Assembly (NCBI RefSeq): GCF_036884655.1
Contig: NC_088359.1
Location: 18,542,501-18,606,500 of the forward strand
Reading direction: 5' to 3'
Origin: Musa acuminata AAA Group
Lineage: Eukaryota; Streptophyta; Magnoliopsida; Zingiberales; Musaceae
Length of the DNA: 64,000 nucleotides
Below are positions 11,534-23,890 of the stretch, one piece after another (the stretch's first letter is position 1; each line of letters starts with the position of its first letter). A program made the translations under genes and the position numbers. The notes under the pieces are model-generated. The model was given only the letters and a program-made list of their open reading frames with translations, ran no database searches and was not told where the DNA came from.

Positions 11534-13823
11534 TGTTAGGATCGAGAGCACTAAGAGGGGGGGGGGGGGGTGAATTAGTGCAGCGGAAATCTTTCAACGA
11601 TTAAAAACGAAAGCTGCGTTCGTTCGATAAAAACTATTTTGATGCGAAAGCTGATTCTAAGATTACTTATGATTAAGTACAGTTTACGTCTAAACACAGT
11701 TTGCGTCTAAGCGCAGTTTAAGCAGAAATATAAAGACAGTGTGCTGCTATTGTACAACTCAAAAAGTAATCTGCAAAAAGCAAATTTACGTCTAAACGCA
11801 GATTTACGTCTAAACGCAGATTTACGTCTGAACTTTGAAACTCGTTTGTAGACTCGCACAAGGTAGTATGCAATTGAAATCAAGACGTAAACGTAAACTG
11901 AAATCTGATGATTGTGCGAGGAAAGCCGATTTACGTCTAAATGCAGTTTTACGTCTAAATGTTGAAACTCGTTCGTAAAATTACAGAAGACAGTTTGCAG
12001 TTATAAATAGAATCAAAATGTAAATGTAAACTGCAAAGAAACTCGTTCGTAAAAGCGCAGAAGACAGTTTGCAGTTACAAAACGTAATCGTAAACTGTAA
12101 TGTATGAAAACACCGATTTACGTCTGAATGCAGATTCGGAAAGATCAGCACTTAGAAACTTGTTTGTAAAGGCGCAGAGAGCAATAGCTATGTAGGAGGT
12201 TTGCAGTAATGATAAAGTGCTCAAAGTAAACGCAAACCAGAGATTTAGAGTGGTTCGGTCAGTTTTGACCTACTCCACTTTTGGCTTCCTCCACCAACGA
12301 GGTCACCGACGTCAACTAGAGGCCTTCCTTCAATAGGCGAAGGCCAACTGCCCTTTTACAGATTCACTCCTTTTGATGGGCTCAGGAGACAACCCTTACA
12401 GGACCTTTCTCTCCTCTCTTTACAACTCAAGACTTAAAGAACAGAAAGAGAACTTTAGGACTTTACACAAATTTGAGCTCTTAGAATCACAGAAAAGATC
12501 AAGAATTCGGTGTAGGTCTGTATCTTTTCAGTGCTGAATGGGTGGGGTATTTATTGGCCCCAACCCAATTCAAATTTGGAGCTCAAAACGATCAAATCCC
12601 GGAATTCCGGGATCAGGCGGTTGCACCTCCTGACTGGAGAGGTTGCACCGCCTGGCAGAGCTCGAAGACTGAGCCCAGGCGGTGCCACCTCTTGACTGAG
12701 GCGGTTGCACCTCTCTGCCAGAGCTCGAAGACCGAGCTCAGGCGGTGCCACCTCTCTGTCAGGGAGGTTGCACCGCCTAGTCTTGCTCGAAGACTGAGCT
12801 CAGGCGGTGCCACCTCTCTGTCAGGGAGGTTGCACCGCCCAGTCTAGCTCGAAGACTAAGCTCAGGCGGTGCCACCTCCTGGCTGGGGAGGTTGCACCGC
12901 CCAGTCTCGCTGGGAGGCTTAGCCCAGGCGGTGCCACCTCCTGCCCTAGGCGGTTGCACCTCCTGGTGCAATCAGGGTCCGAATGGTTAGCTCCATTCGA
13001 CCCAATTTCAGTCTTTCAGGGGCCCAATTGCCCCAAGATTAAGCTAATGGGATCACCTCCCATTTTCCAACTTAATCAACGTGCTAACTACGATTAGATC
13101 TAAGACAATTTCTGCAGCTTTGCTTCGGTGCGTCAATCGCTTCGTCCGGCGAGTTTCCAGCGAACTTCCGTCGATCATCCGATGAACCCTCGGTGATGCT
13201 CCTGCGGACTTTCGGCAAACTCCTGGACTTTACGACGATCCACTTGGCGAGTTCCGACGAGCTTCGCTTGGCAAGCTTCTGGACTTCTCGGATCTGTTCT
13301 CGCAGAACCTCCGATGACCGTCCGAACTTCCGTCAAACTCTCGAACTCCCAACGTGATCATGAACTTGACTCCGGCGCAGCTCCTGCTGCTTGTCTAACT
13401 TTCATTGTAGTCAATCCTGCACACTCAAAACAAAAACTTCGATCGAGACAATTAATCCTAAGCAATTAACCAAGTTGTCCGGCATGTCATTGGTCCCTCG
13501 ACGCTTCGTCCGATTCTTCGGCGCATCGTCCTTTCTTGCAGCCTATTGCCCAATCGGCCAGTTGACTCCGCAACTCCGATATCCTTGGCACAATACCCGC
13601 TCTTCTTGGCCCGATGTCCGAGTCCACGGCCCGAAGCCTTCTGTCGATACGTCGACCGATCCACCGGCCCGACGTCCAATCTTCTGACATGTTCCTTCGG
13701 CCCAACATGATTTTCCTGCTTTAATTGTCTCATCCAGATCGAAGCATCCTACGTCACTCAAAACACAGATTAAATCATAAACATATATCAAGTAGTTTCA
13801 TCATCAAAATACGAGATTCAACA
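11534..13823 (-). repeat. 3' LTR of element E
   Basis: 2290 bp on the minus strand, TGTTGAATCTCG at 13823 to CCTAACA at 11534. It carries TTACGTCTAAACGCAGA-type tandem repeats (11670-12130), GC palindrome modules (12610-12970) and a CGGAAGTTCG block (13130-13370). The TATA box equivalent at 12549-12556 reads AATAAATA on the minus strand, against TATAAATA in the 5' copy. Confidence 0.92.
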
Positions 13824-13837
13824 ATCTCCCTCTTTTT
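13824..13837 (-). other. Polypurine tract of element E, one interruption
   Basis: Minus strand AAAAAGAGGGAGAT, the family tract with one G-to-A change, directly before the 3' LTR. Confidence 0.8.
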
Positions 13838-16753
13838 GATGATGACAACCACTTGATGACGGAGTTAAACTTAACTCCCGAAGTTTAAACAAACTCCCCC
13901 TATCAATATGCCATATTGATAGAATCTTGAATTCAAACTGAATTCAAGTCATTGCAATATTCATCATGAATACTTGCAACACATCATTATGAACTTATGC
14001 ATAAACTTATGCATAACATGTCATGTCATCAACATACTTCTCCCCCTTTGTCATCAACAAAAAGGAGAAGTACCACAATCAAGTGTTTATGATATTGGTT
14101 CAACTCATTGCATGAAAAACATAATATCAAGTTTTATCATCATGCAGTTTTGAAGCCGAAAAATTTAGCAAATGTTACATCATGCTTAGAACATTCAAGC
14201 TATCAAGTTTTAGATATGCAAGTTTTACAGCATACAAGATAGCACTTTTATAACATGCAAGCTAGCAATGTTGCAACATTTTAGAACTTGCAAGCTAGCA
14301 ATTTAGAGATGTTCAAGAAGGCAACTCTTGCTTCTTGAAATATGCAAGTTGTAAGCTAGCAAATTTTTACGATATGCAAGTTTTGCTTCTTGAGATAGGC
14401 AAGATAGCACTTTTGCAAATTTTTATTTGGCAAGCTTGTGATGTTCAAGATAACAAGCTCTTTCTTCTCTTTTGAGAAGTGTCATTTTTGCTTTCTTTGC
14501 AAAGTGCAAGCTAGCAAAATGCCAAACTAGCAAGAGATAATGTTTTACATGAGGCAAGCAAACAATTTGGCAAGTGTTACATTTGCATCTTCTCTTTATA
14601 TGTGCAAGAAAATAAATAAGTTTTTGCATTTTCTTGACATTTCAAGCTAGCAATTATCGGTGATGTTCAAGATAGCAATTTCTTCTCTTTTGTAATTTTT
14701 ACCCCTTTTTTTTTTTTTGAATTGTGCTAGCAAGTTATCTCCTCCTTAGTCATTGTCAAAAAGAAGGGAAAACCCTTTCTGTCAATTTCTAAATCATGAC
14801 AAAGGTGAGTAATCATTCTTATTTCAAAATTCCATAATTGAGATAAACCTTGAATTCAAATCAAGGCAATTTTAATCAAGGTTCATATCATATGCAATAC
14901 ATTACGTAGAAAGCATAAGTATTGCATGCATCATTTTAGCAACAAATCGTAGTATTTCATCACATGGCAAGATATCATCAAGTAGAATTACGATGCAAGT
15001 TCTTGATATCTTAACATGATGAAAATTCAAATATGGCACTTATAGTATCAATTCATATATTTCTCCCCCTTTATCATCAACAAAAGGAGAAGTAGCTCTA
15101 GCTATTTTAAAATATATGCAAGTTTTTATAACATGAAGCTATATTTTCATCACAACATATAAGCACAAAAGCATAGCAAGATTCTTAGGTTCAATCATGG
15201 CAATTCAACACTTGCTTCATGTGCGAGATTGCAATTGCTTTTCTTTGCATGTTCTAACTAGCAAAAGCTTTCTCCCCTTTGATTTTGTCGAAAAGAAGGG
15301 AGAAATCAATGGCCAAAATTTTTTAATTATTATACAAGCCATATTACAAAATCTTGTCATGATATCAAGAAAGTTCAAAAAGGACATGATCCATTTAACA
15401 AATCCTTTTAATAGGGCAAAGGAATTATATAACCAAGAATCATGATTAAAATATTTCAATATCATAGATCAAGTCATGATTCGTGATTCATCATAAAGCA
15501 AATTAATTTTCAGTCATCACATAAGGCATTTAAAGAATTTTTGAAACATAGAAGAATGATTAATTTAAGCATGTAATGTTTCAATCAAAATCAAGTCATG
15601 AATACCAATACTTTCATATTGTGAGTATCAATTCATGAATACCAAAAGATATTATTTGTGATTTTAATTTTGCAAGATCATGATTATGATTTAGACATAA
15701 CTTATTCAAATCAAATCGTCAACTTGAAACTCATAATCAAGTCATTAAAATTAATTTCGAAATTCATAAAATATCATGAAATCAAAAGACAAGTTGCATT
15801 TCATTTGAAGAACTCCTTTTTGATAAATGTAGGGAGCATAATGAATGATCTTGATTTATAAAGAGCTTCATGTTATAATTATCAAGATCATGATTTTAAT
15901 AATTATTCTCTTTAGCAAAAAATCACAAAAGCACTTTATTTTTGCATAAGAAATCTCATTGTATTATGATTTATAAATTCTTTTTCTGCACATGAATCAT
16001 AGGAGATATGTATGTGAAACAAATCTTTGCAAGCAAAGACACTATCATTCATATTTCAAGATGGAATTTATAAGCAGGAATCATTTCATCAAATCCATTT
16101 TAGAAAAATATTTTTCAAAAGTGTATGAGAAAATCCGATTGTTAGGATACCAATTGTTAAGTGAATCCGAAAATGAAATTAGTACTTTCATGCATTCAGA
16201 TAAGATTTTGCTATAGATTTTCAAGTTCAATTATGAAGATAAAACATGCTCATGATCATAAAAATTTATGTATCCAAAACATATAATTTCCAACATGTTA
16301 TAGTGTAAAATCATCATGGCAATTAAGTGTTTTGAACATTGAATCAAGAATGTCCGAAAAATAATCTTAACACGTTCATGCATTCGAGCACATTTTTGCC
16401 ATAGTTTTTCAAATATACTCATGAGAATAACACATGCTTATCATCGGCTTAAAATCTCATGCATAAAATTGTTAATCGAAATATTTAATTTCATCATTAT
16501 GCATTTCTTCAAATCAAACATGATCTTTAATCAAAATTGAGAAATAACAATGGAAATCAACGTAATGCACATTATTACTTCTTAACCATGATTTCATATT
16601 TTCAATCAAGATCATTTTATTTGTTTATCATAAAATATGCAATATTATCATTTTCGAAATTACTTAGTATGATCATAATATATATTTTTTTTAACATGTA
16701 ATTTTTTAAAAAATTAATTCTAAACTAAAAGAGAAAAATACATCATGAAAGCA
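13838..16753 (-). other. AT-rich interior of element E, no gene seen
   Basis: Low-complexity AT-rich DNA with a perfect hairpin (13901-13921), PPT-like TCTCCCCCTTT at 14039-14049 and 15062-15072 (plus-strand reading), and scattered GCAAGCTAGCAA words (14150-14720). Open frames here, such as 15197-15445 and 15992-16216, have no family resemblance and the composition of the background. Confidence 0.7.
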
Positions 16754-17763
16754 TCAAGTAATTTCAAAATAAATTAGGGGGATTTCGATTACCTTATCAT
16801 TGTGGGCTGTTAAGGCGTAGTTTGCCGCCTTGCTTTTGTTGACTTTCTCTTCTTCGGAGGAGCTTGATTCATCCCAATTTTTGTTCTTCTTCTTGCGTTT
16901 AAAGCAAGTAGTTCAATTCTTTTTGCTTTTTAATTTTTGTTTCATTTGTAGTTTAAGTTCACCATCACTTGAGCTTATGCTCGAGTGGTCTTCAAATGTT
17001 CTATGTCCCAAATCCTTCCTGTTCTTTGGAAGGTTGTTTTGTTCATCATTGTCCTCATCACTTGAGTCATCGCTCAAGTGGCATTCATTTGTCCAGAGTT
17101 CCAAATCCTTCCTATTCTTTGGAAGGTAATTGTGTTCAACATGTTCATCATGTGCATTGTGCACCATTTCATATGTGATCAATGAACCAATTAGTTCTTC
17201 AAGTGGAAATTGGTTCAAGTTTTTCGATTCTTGAATAGCAGTTACTTTTGAATCCCAAGTTTTAGAAAGTGAGCGCAAAGCTTTGTTAACGAGTTCAAAG
17301 TCCGAAAAGCTTTTACCAAGTGATTTTAAACCATTGACGACATCCGTAAAACGGGTGTACATGTCAACAACGGTTTCGCTTGGTTTCATATGAAAAAGCT
17401 CGAAATCATGCAGTAAAATATTAACTTTCGAGTCTTTGACTCTACTAGTTCCCTCGTGCGTGATTTCAAGAGTGCGCCAAATATCGAAAGCCGTTTCGCA
17501 CAAAGAAACCCGATTGAACTCATTTTTGTCCAAAGCGCAAAATAAGGCATTCATAGCCTTTGCGTTTAAAGAAAAATACTTCTTCTCTAAATCCGACCAT
17601 TCGTTCATCGATTTAGAGGGAAGTTGAAAATCGTTTTCAACGATATTCCATAAATCCAGATTTAGAGAAATCAAAAAACTCTCATTCGAGTTTTCCAATA
17701 AGTGTAGTCCAATCCGTTAAAGAACGGTGGACGAAAGACCGAAAAGCCCTCTTGAAGAGCCAT
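16754..17763 (-). pseudogene. Element E shortened gag, one frameshift and one stop
   Basis: The start ATG is at 17763, 37 bp from the primer site. The first 25 or so residues match the Sirevirus gag start (EGFSVFRPPFFNG..YWKTRMR). A one-base deletion in a T run near 17673 (GTTTTTTGATT against GTTTTCTTGATT in G) then shifts the frame. The downstream frame carries the retrotransposon capsid core (for example FNRVSLCETAFDIWRTLE). TGA at 16913-16915 interrupts it just before the remnant TTCFE.KKK motif. The family end PLIYFEIT-stop lies at 16754-16756. Both zinc knuckles of full-length gag are absent, as in F and G. Confidence 0.85.
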
Positions 17764-17799
17764 TTCTCTCGGGTGTAAATCCGAAATGAGAAATACCGC

Positions 17800-17811
17800 G
17801 CTCTGATACCA
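17800..17811 (-). other. Primer binding site of element E
   Basis: TGGTATCAGAGC on the minus strand, two bases inside the 5' LTR. Confidence 0.9.
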
Positions 17812-17813
17812 AT

Positions 17814-20229
17814 TGTTAGGATCGAGAGCACTAAGAGGGGGGGGGGGTGAATTAGTGCAGCGGAAATCTTTCAGCGATTAAAAACGAAAGCTGCGTTCGT
17901 TCGATAAAAACTATTTTGATGCGAAAGCTGATTCTAAGATTACTTATGATTAAGTGCAGTTTACGTCTAAACACAATTTGCGTCTAAATGCAGATTGCGT
18001 CTAAGCTCAGATTGCGTCTAAGCGTAGTTTGCGTCTAAGCGCAGTTTACGTCTAAACACAGTTTGCGTCTAAACACAGTTTGCGTCTAAGCGCAGTTTAA
18101 GCAGAAATATAAAGACAGTGTGCTGCTATTGTACAGCTCAAAAAGTAATCTGCAAAAAGCAGATTTACGTCTAAACGCAGATTTACGTCTAAACGCAGAT
18201 TTACGTCTGAACTTTGAAACTCGTTTGTAGACTCGCACAAGGCAGTATGCAATTGAAATCAAGACATAAACGTAAACTAAAATCTGATGATTGTGCGAGG
18301 AAAGCCGATTTACGTCTAAATGCAGTTTTACGTCTAAATGTTGAAACTCGTTCGTAAAATTGCAGAAGACAGTTTGCAGTTATAAATAGAATCAAAATGT
18401 AAATGTAAACTGCAAAGAAACTCATTCGTAAAAGCGCAGAAGACAGTTTGCAGTTACAAAACGTAATCGTAAACTGTAATGTATGAAAACACCGATTTAC
18501 GTCTGAATGCAGATTCGGAAAGATCAGCACTTAGAAACTTGTTCGTAAAGGCGCAGAGAGCAGTAGCTATGTAGGAGGTTTGCAGTAATGATAAAGTGCT
18601 CAAAGTAAACGCAAACCAGAGATTTAGAGTGGTTCGGTCAGTTTTGACCTACTCCACTTTTGGCTTCCTCCACCGACGAGGTCACCGACGTAAACTAGAG
18701 GCCTTCCTTCAATAGGCGAAGGCCAACTGCCCTTTTACAGATTCACTCCTTTTGATGGGCTCAGGAGACAACCCTTACAGGACCTTTCTCTCCTCTCTTT
18801 GCAACTCACGACTTGAAGAACAGAAAGAGGAGAACTTTAGGACTTTACACAAATTTGAGCTCTTAGAATCACAGAAAAGATCAAGAATTCGGTATAGGTC
18901 TGTATCTTTTCAGTGTTGAATGGGTGGGGTATTTATAGGCCCCAACCCAATTCAAATTTGGAGCTCAAAACGATCAAATCCCGGAATTCCGGGATCAGGC
19001 GGTTGCACCTCCTGACTGGAGAGGTTGCACCGCCTGGCAGAGCTCGAAGACTGAGCCCAGGCGGTGCCACCTCTTGACTGAGGCGGTTGCACCTCTCTGC
19101 CAGAGCTCGAAGACCGAGCTCAGGCGGTGCCACCTCTCTATCAGGGAGGTTGCACCGCCCAGTCTTGCTCGAAGACTGAGCTCAGGCGGTGCCACCTCTC
19201 TGTCAGGGAGGTTGCACCGCCCAGTCTAGCTCGAAGACTGAGCTCAAGCGGTGCCACCTCCTGGCTGGGGAGGTTGCACCGCCCAGTCTCGCTGGGAGGC
19301 TTAGCCCAGGCGGTGCCACCTCCTGGCCTAGGCGGTTGCACCTCCTGGTGCAATCAGGGTCCGAATGGTTAGCTCTATTCGGCCCAATTTCAGTCTTTCA
19401 GGGGCCCAATTGCCCCAAGATTAAGCTAATGGGATCACCTCCCATTTTCCAACTTAATCAACGTGCTAACTACGATTAGATCTAAGACAATTTCTGCAGC
19501 TTTGCTTCGGTGCGTCAATCGCTTCTTCCGGTGAGTTTCCGGCGAACTTTCGTCGATCATCCGATGAACCCTCGGTGATGCTCCTGCGGACTTCCGGCAA
19601 ACTCCTGGACTTTGCGACGATCCACTTGGCGAGTTCCGACGAGATCCACTTGGCGAGTTCCGACGAGCTTCGCTTGGCAAGCTTCTGGACTTCTCGGATC
19701 TGTTCTCGCAGAACCTCCGACGACCGTCCGAACTTCCGTCGAACTCTCGAACTCCCAACGTAATCATGAACTTGACTCCGGCGCAACTCCTGCTGCTTGT
19801 CTAACTTTCATCGTAGTCAATCCTGCACACTCAAAACAAAAACTTCGATCGAGACAATTAATCCTAAGCAATTAACTAAGTTGTCCGGCATGTCATTGGT
19901 CCCTCGAAGCTTCGTCCGATTCTTCGGCGCATCGTCCTTTCCTGCAGCCTATTTCCCAATCGGCCAGTTGACTCCACAACTCCGATATCCTTGGCACAAT
20001 ACTCGCTCTTCTTGGCCCGATGCCCGAGTCCACGGCCCGAAGCCTTCTGTCGATACGTCGACCGATCCACCGGCCCGACGTCCAATCTTCTGACATGTTC
20101 CTCCGGCCCAACATGATTTTCCTGCTTTAATTGTCTCATCCAGATCGAAGCATCCTGCGTCACTCAAAACACAGATTAAATCATAAACATATATCAAGTA
20201 GTTTCATCATCAAAATACGAGATTCAAAA
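17814..20229 (-). repeat. 5' LTR of element E
   Basis: 2416 bp, longer than the 3' LTR mainly because it has more units of the GCGTCTAAGCGCAGTTT repeat (17950-18110 against 11670-11740). The TATA box is intact (18930-18937, minus). GC palindrome modules are at 18995-19350 and the CGGAAGTTCG block at 19530-19760. Confidence 0.92.
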
Positions 20230-20884
20230 AAATTATCAAGATGTCGAGTAGCATAGGTTAATTTGAATAAATCATTTTTAGTGAATACTAAGAAGAATCA
20301 CATCATGAAAGAATTTTGATTCATGAAAAAAATTCATGTATCAAGAAATCAAGATGATAATTTATAAAAAAATATTACAAGTTATATTCAAGAGAAAAAT
20401 CATCATACATTTTCTAACTCATTTAATTTGTCAAATCAATATCATGATTTTGATATAACTCATTTCAAATTCAAATCATCAAATCAAAATCATTTTCAAG
20501 AGATTCATATAAATCAATAAGATAGAGAAAAACAATTTTCAAGAACAATGCTTTTCTCTTTCTAGTTATTTAAATTCATGTCATTTATTTCATTTATGCT
20601 AGATAAATATGTGCATCAATATTTAGGATCAAAATTGAATTTTGTCATAAAAACCATCAAGATCAATAAACCACCAAAATTATTATATATAACTTTATAA
20701 TCTCATGCATAAAATCATCAAATCATAGTATCAAATTTTCAATATTTTCATTCCATCATTTTGCATTAGTTTCATTGAACATAATTTTGAATGATTCTTA
20801 TAGATAACTAAAACTTCTTTAGTTTTAATTTATGTGATTGACTTTATATTAGCGTGCTCAAATTTTGTTCTTAAGTCAAAACCA
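20230..20884 (-). other. Element F interior between insertions E and G
   Basis: 655 bp of the AT-rich, noncoding interior of F, starting with the second AAATT duplication copy and ending with the first AACCA copy (20880-20884). No gene seen. Confidence 0.75.
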
Positions 20885-22916
20885 TGTTGAATCTCGTATT
20901 TTGCTAATGAAACTACTTGATATATGTTTATGATTTAATCTGCGTTTTGAGTGACGTAGGATGCCTCGATCAGGATGAGACAATTAAAGCAGGAAAATCA
21001 TGTTGTGCCGGAGGAACATGTCAGAAGATTGGACGTCGGGCCGGTGGATCGGTCGACGTATCGACAGAAGGCTTCGGGCCGTGGACTCGGGCATCGGGCC
21101 AAGAAGAGCTGGTATTGTGCCAAGGATATCGGAGTTGCGGAGTCAACTGGCCGATTGGGCAATAGGCTGCAGGAAAGGACGATGCGCCGAAGAATCGGAC
21201 GAAGCGTCGAGGGACCAATGACATGCCGGACAACTTGGTTAATTGCTTAGGATTAATTGTCTCGATCGAAGTTTTTGTTTTACATGTGCAGGATTAACTA
21301 CGATGAAAGTAAGACATGCAGCAGGAGTTGCGATGGAGTCATGACAATGATCACGTTGGGAGTTCGAGAGCTCGACGGAAGTTCGGACAGTCGTCGGAGG
21401 TTCTGCGGGAACAAATCCGAGAAGTCCAGAAGCTTGCCAAAGGAGCTCGTCGGAACTTGCCAAGTGGATCGTCGCAAGTCCAGGAGTTTGCCGGAAGTCC
21501 GCAGGAGGATCACCGAGGGTTCGTCGGATGATCGACGGAAGTTCCCCGGAAACTCGCCGGAAGAAGCGATTGACGCACCGGAGCAAGCTGCAGAATATGT
21601 CTTAGGAAATAATCGTAGTTAGCACATTGATTAAGTTAGAAATGGGAGGTGATCCCATTAGCTTAATCTTGGGGCAATTGGGCCCTTGAAAGAATCAAAT
21701 TGGGCCGAATGGATTAACCCATTCGGACCCTGATTGCTGTGGGAGGTGCAACCGCCCAAGCCAGGAGGTAGCACCGCCCAGGCTAAGTCTCCCAGTGAGA
21801 TTGGGCGGTGCAACCGCCCCAGCCAAGAGGTGGCACCGCCCCGGGCTCAGTCTCCGAGCGAGACTGGGCGGTGCAACCTCTTTTGTCAAGAGGTAGCACC
21901 GCCAGAGCTCAAGTTTCGAGCTCTGCCAGGCGGTGCAACCTCCCCAGTCAGGCGGTGCAACCGCCCTTGACAGAGGTGGCACCGCCCAGAGGCTCAGTCT
22001 TCGAGCTCTGCTAGGCGGTGCAACCGCCCCAGTCAGGAGGTGCAACCGCCTGATCCCGGAATTCTGAGAATTGACAGATTTGAGCTCCAAATTTGAACTA
22101 GGTTGGGGCCTATAAATACCCCACCCATTCAGCACTGTAAGCACAGAACACACACTCGAAATCTTGCTGTCTTTCTGTGGTTCTTAGAGCTCAAAACTGC
22201 TAGTTCTCCTCTTTCTGTTCTTCAAAGTTTGAGTTGTAAAGAGAGGAGAGAAAACTTCTGTAAGGGTTGTCTCCTAAGCCCGTCAAAAGGAGTGAATCTA
22301 TAAGAGGGTGGTTGGCCTTCGCCTATTGAAGGAAGGCCTCTAGTTGACGTCGGTGACCTCGTCGGTGGAGGAAGCCAAAAGTGGAGTAGGTCAAGATTGA
22401 CCAAACCACTCTAAATCTCGGTTTGCATTTCCTTTGAGCATTTTACCTTCACTGCAAACTTCTCAATAGCTTACTGCCCTCTGCGATTTTACGAACGAGT
22501 TTCAAGGTTCAGACGTAAATATGCGTTTAGACGTAAATCTGCGTTTAGACGTAAATCTGCTTTTTCGTATGATCATCATATTGCAGATTGCGTTTACGTT
22601 TTGAGCTTTACCATAACTGCACACTGCCTTTATACTCCTGCTTAAACTACGTCTTATCTAATCAAGTGATTTACGAATCAGCATTTAGACGTAAATCAGT
22701 TTCTTCGTACGAACGTCGGATTTCAGTTTGCGCCGATATTCTGGTTTTCATCATAGCTGCAAACTGCCTGCATAGATTGACTTTAACCTTGCTTAGTATC
22801 AACTTTCATACAGAAGTTGTTTTCATCGTTCGAACGCAGCTTTCGATTTTAATCGCAGAAAGTTTTCCACTGCACTAATTCACCCCCCCCCCCTCTTAGT
22901 GCTCTCGATCCTAACA
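20885..22916 (+). repeat. 5' LTR of element G
   Basis: 2032 bp, TGTTGAATCTCG to CCTAACA. In order: GGAAGTTCG-rich block (21330-21580), GC palindrome modules (21735-22050), TATA box (22111-22118), a module shared by all these LTRs with inverted GGCCTTCGCCTATTGAAGGAAGGCC-like sequence (near 22310), a few TTTAGACGTAAATCTGCG repeats (22510-22565) and an 11-base C run. Confidence 0.94.
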
Positions 22917-22918
22917 AT

Positions 22919-22930
22919 TGGTATCAGAGC
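22919..22930 (+). other. Primer binding site of element G
   Basis: TGGTATCAGAGC, two bases after the 5' LTR. Confidence 0.92.
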
Positions 22931-22966
22931 CCGGTATTTCTCATTTCGGACTTACACCCGAGAGAA

Positions 22967-23890
22967 ATGGCTCTTCATGGCTTTCAAGAGGGCTTTTCGA
23001 TTTTTCGTCCACCGTTGTTTAACGGATTGGACTACCCTTATTGGAAAACTCGAATGAGAGTTTTCTTGATTTCTATGAATTTGGATTTATGGAATATCGT
23101 TGAAAACGGCTTTCATCTTCACTCTAAACCAATGAACGAATGGTCGGATTTAGAGAAGAAGCATTTTTCTTTAAACGCAAAGGCTATGAATGCCTTATTT
23201 TGCGCTTTGGACAAAAATGAGTTCAATCGGGTTTCTTTGTGCGAAACGGCTTTCGATATTTGGCGCACTCTTGAAATCACGCACGAGGGAACTAGTAGAG
23301 TCAAAGACTCGAAAGTTAATATTTTACTGCATGATTTCGAGCTTTTTCAAATGAAGCCTAGCGAAACCATTGGTGACATGTACACCCGTTTTACGGATGT
23401 CGTCAATGGTTTAAGAGCTCTTGGCAAATGTTTTTCGAATTCTGAACTTGTGAACAAGATTTTGCGTTCTCTTTCTAAGAAGTGGGATTCAAAAGTAACG
23501 GCTTTACAAGAAACAAAAGATTTAAATATTTTTCCACTTGAAGAACTAATTGGTTCATTGATCACATATGAAATGACGTGCAACGCACGTAAAGAACTTG
23601 AGAACCACCTTCCAAAGAACAGGAAGGATTTGGAACATAGAACATTTGAAGACCACTCGAGCATAAGCTCAAGTGATGGTGAACTTAAACTACAAATGAA
23701 ATAAAAATTAAAAAGTAAAAAGAACGGAACTACTTGCTTTGAACGCAAGAAGAAGAATATAAATTGGGATGAATCGAGCTCCTCCGAAGACGAGGAGAAA
23801 ATCAACAAAGGCGAGGTGGCAAACTACGCCTTTACGCCTTTCGACGCCGAGGTAATCAAAATGCCTTTAATTTACTTTGAAATTACATGA
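22967..23890 (+). pseudogene. Element G shortened gag, one in-frame stop
   Basis: 307 codons from the ATG at 22967 to TGA at 23888-23890, open except for TAA at 23702-23704 (CAA in the sister copies). Residues 1-240 match Sirevirus gag: YWKTRMR near 24-30, the capsid core FNRVSLCETAFDIWRTLE near 85-102, then EELIGSLITYEM near 190-201. From about 225 an acidic serine stretch leads to TTCFERKKK, where the full-length protein has its first CCHC knuckle; the following part (WDESSSSEDEE, then VANYA) resumes homology. The protein ends PLIYFEIT. So one internal deletion removes the knuckle and the C-terminal 200 or so residues, including the second knuckle, are missing. It is the best-preserved of the three copies. 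Confidence 0.88.

Larger units (their letters stand above)
11534..20229 (-). mobile_element. Element E: complete non-autonomous Sirevirus-type element
   Basis: 8696 bp, inserted into the interior of F with a perfect target duplication AAATT (11529-11533 and 20230-20234). 3' LTR 11534-13823, polypurine tract 13824-13837, AT-rich interior, shortened gag 16754-17763, primer site 17800-17811 and 5' LTR 17814-20229. There is no pol. The outermost 5' LTR bases read CAAAA (plus strand) in place of CAACA, a single change at 20228. Confidence 0.93.

Noticed and set aside
21330..21580. Heat-shock elements in the GGAAGTTCG-rich LTR block
   Set aside because: GAAGTTC has one base between GAA and TTC where a heat-shock element needs two, and the phase is not regular.
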